A stretch of 9,779 nt of DNA from JBHEKP01 sp041859375. Its GTDB lineage: Bacteria; Hydrogenedentota; Hydrogenedentia; Hydrogenedentales; CAITNO01. The DNA is taken from positions 1 to 9,779 of the forward strand of contig JBHEKP010000057.1 of the NCBI GenBank assembly GCA_041859375.1. Direction: 5' to 3'. Both the position numbers and the translations under genes were made by a program. Positions 6,887 to 9,779 of this stretch are shown here, in pieces. Positions within the stretch are counted from its first letter, which is position 1, and each line of letters starts with the position of its first letter. Under the pieces are notes generated by a model. That model searched no databases, was not told the origin of the DNA, and worked only from the letters and a program-made list of their open reading frames with translations.

Positions 6887-7966
6887 CTATTCCTGCAGGT
6901 CGAAAAGACGGCGCGGGCGCGGCACTTCGGCTGAAAAGTTGCGCGTGTCAAGCACGGGCGGATAAAGCACGTGAACGGGCTCGGTGCGGCTGCCGACCAG
7001 CCATTCGGCGAGGGACTCGATGCCCTGCGCGGCGGTTTCGCGCACCGGAAGCCAGACATGGGCGCACGCGCCGTGGGATACGGAGGCGTTGTTCACATAG
7101 GTCCAGGCCACCAGGTCAAAGTCGCGGCCCACGATGCGCCCGGCCCGGCGCGCGCCCTCCTCCAGGCTGGGGCCGTCCTCGGTGCCGCTGCTGTCAACCA
7201 GCGCGGTGACCCCCCTGTCGGCCAGAAGGCGGTGGGTGGCGGCGGAAACCTGCTGCGCGCCAAAGCCCGAATCGCGGACGAGGCCGGGCTCAAAGGGAAT
7301 GCCCGCCTCCTCCAGGGCGCGCCGGTACCCGCGCATGCGCTCCTCGCCCGGCTGGTAGCCGTCGAAGGCGCGGAGCATGGCGATGCGGCGGTGGCCCCGG
7401 TCAATCAGGAAACGGACGCTGTCGTAGGCGCCCTTCTCATAGTCCACCGTGGCGCTGCTCATCTCGGGGAGGCTGTCAAGGCGGCCCATCACCAGGTAGG
7501 GGATGCCGCTCCTGTGGATGCGCGCCGCCACCGCGTCGTTTGGCCGCAGCGGCCCCGCCACCACGCATGCCTTGAAAAGATGCTGCCACACGCCGCGCCC
7601 GTAGTCGTTTTCGCTGCCCGCCCCGTGGGGGTTCAGGTCAAAACCGATGTATTCACCGTACCGCCCGAAGACCTCGTACAACTGCGCGAAGAGCCACAGC
7701 AGAAAGCCCTGGCTCAGGGGCACCTCCTCCGGCGACGCGGGCATGGTCACCCCGATGCAGGCGCTTTGGCGGCTGCGCAGCGACCGCGCGCCGATGTGCG
7801 GCTGGTATCCCACCTCCTCCATGAGCTTCAGGATGCGCTCGCGCGCCGCCGCGCCCACGCCGGATTTGTTGTTCAGCACCCGGCTGACGGTTTTGGCGGA
7901 GACACCCACCTCGCGGGCGATGTCATGAATGGTCCAATGGTCCCGGCCTTCGTTGCCCTTGTTCAT
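6887..7966 (-). CDS. LacI-family transcriptional regulator
   Basis: The 359-residue protein has an N-terminal LacI-type helix-turn-helix (about 10-35: WTIHDIAREVGVSAKTVSRV, then LNNKSGV). The hinge segment YQPHIGARSLRSR (about 53-65) holds the leucine that in LacI and PurR intercalates at a central CG step of the operator. A periplasmic-binding-protein-like effector domain follows (SACIGVTMPA onward to about 345); its ligand cannot be read from sequence, though sugars are common in this family. The start ATG at 7966 is chosen because AAGGA (7975-7979) lies 8 nt upstream; the ATG at 7972 would be only 2 nt away, and the next in-frame start is a TTG at 8002. It lies upstream of mrpA on the same strand, so it may share a transcript with, or control, the Mrp operon. 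It may also regulate itself. Confidence 0.93.
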   Translation of the reverse strand: MNKGNEGRDHWTIHDIAREVGVSAKTVSRVLNNKSGVGAAARERILKLMEEVGYQPHIGARSLRSRQSACIGVTMPASPEEVPLSQGFLLWLFAQLYEVFGRYGEYIGFDLNPHGAGSENDYGRGVWQHLFKACVVAGPLRPNDAVAARIHRSGIPYLVMGRLDSLPEMSSATVDYEKGAYDSVRFLIDRGHRRIAMLRAFDGYQPGEERMRGYRRALEEAGIPFEPGLVRDSGFGAQQVSAATHRLLADRGVTALVDSSGTEDGPSLEEGARRAGRIVGRDFDLVAWTYVNNASVSHGACAHVWLPVRETAAQGIESLAEWLVGSRTEPVHVLYPPVLDTRNFSAEVPRPRRLFDLQE

Positions 7967-7974
7967 CCGCATAT

Positions 7975-7979
7975 TCCTT
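7975..7979 (-). promoter_or_regulatory. Ribosome-binding site deciding the lacI-type regulator start
   Basis: AAGGA stands 8 nt before the ATG at 7966 and only 2 nt before the ATG at 7972. The spacing supports the downstream ATG, giving a protein that begins MNKGNEGRDH just before the helix-turn-helix. Confidence 0.65.
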
Positions 7980-8010
7980 GATGGAGCCCCGTTTGCGGTC
8001 AATCCACCAC

Positions 8011-8040
8011 ATTGTCACCCAATTTTGCGCAAAACAGCAA
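8011..8040 (-). promoter_or_regulatory. Probable promoter and operator of the LacI-family gene
   Basis: On the minus strand, TTGCTG (8040-8035) and GACAAT (8016-8011) are separated by 18 nt, a weak but plausible sigma-70 pair about 45 nt before the start codon. The spacer contains TTTTGCGCAAAA (8023-8034), a perfect 12-bp palindrome with a central CG step, which is the usual form of LacI-family operators. Binding there would block RNA polymerase, so autorepression is a reasonable inference. The regulator's hinge leucine is consistent with a central CG. The -35 and -10 matches are only 3/6 and 4/6. Confidence 0.5.
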
Positions 8041-8110
8041 ATCGGACCTGTTCATACCGGCCCGCCCGGTTGTGCATTGCGCGGCGCGCCGCCTGAACTG
8101 TCACCGATTA

Positions 8111-8125
8111 CTGTAAAGCATACAG
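8111..8125. repeat. Short inverted repeat CTGTA-N5-TACAG
   Basis: Perfect 5-bp arms surround AAGCA in an AT-richer part of the non-coding stretch between the divergent transcripts. It could be a regulator site. It is short enough to be chance and has no second copy that I can see. Confidence 0.25.
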
Positions 8126-8199
8126 ATTGATTTTCCGTCATGCAAACAATCCCATCTTGCCGGTCTTCCGCATTTTCATTCCCCCATGCTCTCCCGGCC

Positions 8200-8229
8200 T
8201 TGACTGTTCCGCAGCGTCCATGATATTCT
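8200..8229 (+). promoter_or_regulatory. Sigma-70-type promoter upstream of a non-coding stretch
   Basis: TTGACT (8200-8205, 5/6) and TATTCT (8224-8229, 4/6) are 18 nt apart, and the -10 is extended by TG at 8221-8222. Initiation is expected near 8236. The next protein start on this strand is 420 nt away, beyond a strong terminator, so the promoter seems to serve the candidate RNA rather than the acyltransferase. Confidence 0.55.
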
Positions 8230-8319
8230 CACAGGGGTTATCGATTACTCTGCGCCGGTGGGAATTGCCGGACGGACGCGGAGGATTTGACAGTTGAACC
8301 AGCAACATTACCGCGTGTG

Positions 8320-8329
8320 ATGACGTCAT
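8320..8329. repeat. 10-bp perfect palindrome ATGACGTCAT
   Basis: The palindrome has a central CG step and lies about 85 nt downstream of the inferred start of the candidate RNA. Its form would suit a LacI-type or other dimeric regulator, but it differs from the palindrome in the lacI promoter, and no promoter is placed around it. Confidence 0.3.
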
Positions 8330-8562
8330 AAGGCGCGCAGGTGCAGCCTTGTCTGGTCGCACCGGCGCGGATGCGGTGTGGTTTTGGCGGGCGCGCCGCG
8401 TGGCGGCGCCTCTCCGTCGCACCGTCTTGGGGGCCGGGTGTGGCTTGTTACCCCAGCGTTCACCCGATCACAAACATCCGGCCCTCCCTCCGGGCGTCAC
8501 AATGCGGTTATGGCGGGCGTTGCCGTCCGACTCCTTGGCGGCGCGGCCCGCATCCCTTCGGG

Positions 8563-8600
8563 CGGGCGCCGGAACATGTCTCCGGCCCCGTCTTTTTTTT
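8563..8600 (+). terminator. Strong intrinsic terminator before the acyltransferase gene
   Basis: CGGG (8563-8566), one bulged C, and GCCGGA (8568-8573) pair with TCCGGC (8581-8586) and CCCG (8587-8590) around a 7-nt loop, giving ten base pairs. TC and eight T follow (8591-8600). It acts on the plus strand. It ends 4 nt before the -35 element of the next gene and so separates that gene from the transcript starting near 8236. Confidence 0.8.
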
Positions 8601-8603
8601 CAG

Positions 8604-8634
8604 TTGCGCCCCCGCCGGACGGCTGTGGTACAGT
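8604..8634 (+). promoter_or_regulatory. Promoter of the acyltransferase gene, extended -10
   Basis: TACAGT (8629-8634, 4/6) carries the TG extension at 8626-8627. TTGCGC (8604-8609) lies 19 nt upstream, longer than ideal but tolerable with an extended -10. The leader to the ATG at 8657 would be about 16 nt, just enough for the AAGGAG at 8645-8650. Confidence 0.5.
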
Positions 8635-8656
8635 CTTTTTTCCAAAGGAGAAGAAA

Positions 8657-9415
8657 ATGGGCTGGTTCCGGCTGCTGACGCGCATCCCCCTGCTGATGGC
8701 AATGACCGTGGTGCTTTTTTCGGGACGGCTTCTTTGCCGCCCGCTGGTTCTGGCCGGTGAGCGGACCGACCGCAGGGTGCGGCTCTTTTTTCTCCAGTCC
8801 TGGAACCGGCTCTTCGCCCGGATTGCGGGCATCCGGGTCGAGGTGCGCGGCACACCCCCGCGCCGTCCCTTCTTCATGGTGGCCAACCATCTCAGCTACC
8901 TGGACATGCTGCTGCTCAACCACACGGTGGGTGCCATTTTTGTGTCCCGCGGCGACGTGGAGCACTGGCCGGTCATCGGTTTCATGGCGCGCTCCCTTTA
9001 CATCATCTTCATTGACCGCGAGAGCCGCCGTGACACGGTGCGCGTGAACGGGCTCATCCGCCACGCCATCGAGCAGGGCGACGGCGTGGTGGTGTTCGCC
9101 GAAAGCCGCATCACCGTGGGCCGGGAGGTGGACCCCTTCAAGTCCTCGCTCATCGAGCCCGCCGTGGCGGCGGGCCTGCCGGTGCACTACGCGGCCATTT
9201 CCTATGAGACCCTTCCCGGCTGCCCGCCCGCCAGCGAGATAGTGGGCTGGTGGCGGCCCGAGGGCTTTTTTTACCATCTCCAGCGGCTGCTGCGGCACCG
9301 GGGGCTCAAGGCCACCGTCACCTTCGGCGACGCGCCCATCGTGGGGGACGACCGCAAGGTGCTCGCAGTGCGCCTCCACGACGCGGTTCAGGCGCTCTAC
9401 ACGCCGATTGTTTGA
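8657..9415 (+). CDS. PlsC-type lysophospholipid (1-acylglycerol-3-phosphate) acyltransferase
   Basis: This 252-residue protein belongs to the LPLAT/PlsC family, which transfers acyl chains to lysophosphatidic acid or related lysolipids at the inner membrane. Catalytic motif I is NHLSYLD (77-83: H78-x4-D83). Motif II is IIFIDRESRR (116-125). The motif III position reads FAESRITVG (147-155), where most members have FPEGTRS. Motif IV is GLPVHYAAISY (173-183). A hydrophobic N-terminal segment (about 9-28) probably anchors it. The ATG is fixed by AAGGAG at 8645-8650 with 6-nt spacing; an in-frame extension back to 8378 looks non-coding and crosses the terminator. Length is normal for the family. 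It has its own promoter and a TGA stop. The exact acceptor (lysophosphatidate, lyso-ornithine lipid or another) is not determined. Confidence 0.88.
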   Translation: MGWFRLLTRIPLLMAMTVVLFSGRLLCRPLVLAGERTDRRVRLFFLQSWNRLFARIAGIRVEVRGTPPRRPFFMVANHLSYLDMLLLNHTVGAIFVSRGDVEHWPVIGFMARSLYIIFIDRESRRDTVRVNGLIRHAIEQGDGVVVFAESRITVGREVDPFKSSLIEPAVAAGLPVHYAAISYETLPGCPPASEIVGWWRPEGFFYHLQRLLRHRGLKATVTFGDAPIVGDDRKVLAVRLHDAVQALYTPIV

Positions 9416-9434
9416 TTTTTTTGCGGGATGTTCC

Positions 9435-9463
9435 TTGAAAGCGGACAAAAAACATGCTAGCAT
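9435..9463 (+). promoter_or_regulatory. Strong promoter of the putative MFS transporter gene
   Basis: TTGAAA (9435-9440, 5/6) and TAGCAT (9458-9463, 4/6) have an optimal 17-nt spacer, and TG at 9455-9456 extends the -10. The -10 region lies within a perfect 10-bp palindrome, ATGCTAGCAT (9454-9463), which could be an operator or only a by-product of the extended -10 sequence. Transcription should begin near 9470. Confidence 0.65.
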
Positions 9464-9630
9464 CGCGGTGGTGTTAGCGGGCGGACGGGGCGGCTGGTCC
9501 CGCCAGTTGCGGTATCTGCCCCCGGTCCGGTGTCCGCTTTGCTCGTAGTCATTTGTCTGTTTCTGTTCGGTCAACATAAACCGCCCTCCGCCGCATGGTG
9601 CGCGCGGGGAGATGCCGGGAGGAGAAACCC
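9464..9630 (+). other. Structured 5' leader of the putative MFS transporter gene
   Basis: The leader of about 160 nt can form a long stem: CGGACGGGG (9482-9490) pairs with CCCC (9520-9523), a bulged G9524, and GTCCG (9525-9529). A competing pair is GCGGAC (9481-9486) with GTCCGC (9532-9537). Only TTT follows, so it is not a typical terminator. I recognise no riboswitch class. The rest, to the AGGAG at 9620-9624, shows nothing further. Confidence 0.35.
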
Positions 9631-9779
9631 ATGTCTGTAGCCGCATTAACCGCCTTTTCGGGGGTCTTCGCCCTCGGGGCCATCTTCGCCATCTTTGGCA
9701 GCGTCAAGCTGAAGCTCCAGGAGCAGCTCAAGATTGACGATGCCAAGGCCAGCCAGTTGATCTCGGCGATGATGTTCAG
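9631..9779 (+). CDS. Probable MFS transporter, N-terminal part (cut by window edge)
   Basis: Forty-nine residues are visible before the window ends. The ATG is fixed by AGGAG (9620-9624) with 6-nt spacing. A hydrophobic segment (about 3-23, ending in GAIFAIFGSV) is followed by KLKLQEQLKIDDAKASQL and a second hydrophobic start, ISAMMF. A first helix leading into a short acidic/basic loop and then a second helix is the usual beginning of major facilitator superfamily proteins. The LKIDDAKASQLISA segment resembles family members from Planctomycetota-like genomes as I remember them. The substrate is unknown; sugar or nucleoside uptake would suit the LacI-type regulator nearby, but that link is a guess. 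Too little sequence is present to exclude another membrane protein. Confidence 0.6.
   Translation, partial: MSVAALTAFSGVFALGAIFAIFGSVKLKLQEQLKIDDAKASQLISAMMF

Larger units (their letters stand above)
8236..8600 (+). ncRNA. Candidate non-coding RNA bounded by promoter and terminator
   Basis: About 365 nt lie between a sigma-70-like promoter and an intrinsic terminator, with no frame that looks like a protein. Several stems are visible. Bases 8334-8344 pair with 8359-8369 (CGCGC, one A/G mismatch, then GGTGC against GCACC and GCGCG). GCGCCGC (8393-8399) pairs with GCGGCGC (8403-8409) around a 3-nt loop. CGGGTG (8435-8440) pairs with CACCCG (8461-8466). I looked for hallmarks of RNase P RNA, tmRNA and common riboswitches (cobalamin, TPP) and did not see them. 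The start is inferred from the promoter. An alternative reading is a long attenuated leader of the acyltransferase gene. High GC makes chance pairing common, so structure alone is weak evidence. Confidence 0.4.

Noticed and set aside
8081..8092. GC-only 12-bp palindrome GCGGCGCGCCGC
   Set aside because: Self-complementary GC runs are frequent in such base composition, and no promoter element is adjacent.
8287..8315. Perfect TTGACA as a second promoter for the candidate RNA
   Set aside because: At 16-18 nt spacing the bases are TACCGC, ACCGCG or similar, so no usable -10 is present.
8138..8422. Minus-strand open frame of 94 codons in the non-coding stretch
   Set aside because: No ribosome-binding site or protein-like pattern is seen. 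The short tail beginning MKMRKTGKMGLFA stops before any membrane segment.
8378..8656. In-frame N-terminal extension of the acyltransferase
   Set aside because: It crosses the intrinsic terminator and the proposed promoter, has Gly/Arg/Pro-rich non-protein-like sequence, and the ATG at 8657 has an ideal ribosome-binding site.
9391..9421. Terminator at the end of the acyltransferase gene
   Set aside because: Only a 4-bp stem (9391-9394 with 9402-9405) exists, and the T-run begins several bases later, so it is too weak to call.
1..9779. tRNA, rRNA, CRISPR arrays, insertion sequences or attachment sites
   Set aside because: I saw no cloverleaf, rRNA segments, repeated spacers, transposase or terminal repeats anywhere in the window.

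Overview
The window is GC-rich bacterial DNA with tightly packed, overlapping genes. It comes from an organism that has a Mrp-type Na+/H+ antiporter and the maturation machinery for [FeFe]-hydrogenase, so it probably has an anaerobic or fermentative lifestyle. The LacI-type regulator and an apparent MFS sugar-type transporter fit a carbohydrate-using heterotroph. The style recalls Planctomycetota, Lentisphaerota or Hydrogenedentota, but that placement is an impression: no rRNA or other phylogenetic marker is present.

Minus strand, read right to left: a LacI-family regulator (7966 to 6887), a 112-nt gap, then a complete seven-gene Mrp operon, mrpABCDEFG (6774 to 1055), and directly after it hydE (1058 to beyond base 1). 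All Mrp junctions overlap by 4 or 8 bases except B/C, which has an 8-nt gap. The mrpG stop and the hydE start share ATGA. Mrp proteins form one membrane complex that exchanges Na+ for H+. HydE is the radical-SAM enzyme of H-cluster assembly. Their coupling suggests hydrogen metabolism and ion-gradient chemistry are expressed together, although no hydrogenase subunit is visible here.

Plus strand, right part: the 690-nt stretch between lacI and the acyltransferase has no convincing protein gene but is rich in signals. It holds a lacI promoter with a 12-bp palindrome in its spacer, and a separate promoter (8200-8229) and strong intrinsic terminator (8563-8600) that enclose about 365 nt of structured sequence, which is a candidate non-coding RNA. 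A PlsC-type acyltransferase (8657-9415) follows with its own promoter. The start of an apparent MFS transporter (9631 onward) then follows a strong extended -10 promoter and a structured leader.

Most notable: the hydE-mrp coupling; a candidate ncRNA unit; uninterrupted G-tracts ending exactly 6 nt before four Mrp-operon starts; and a likely LacI autoregulatory operator.
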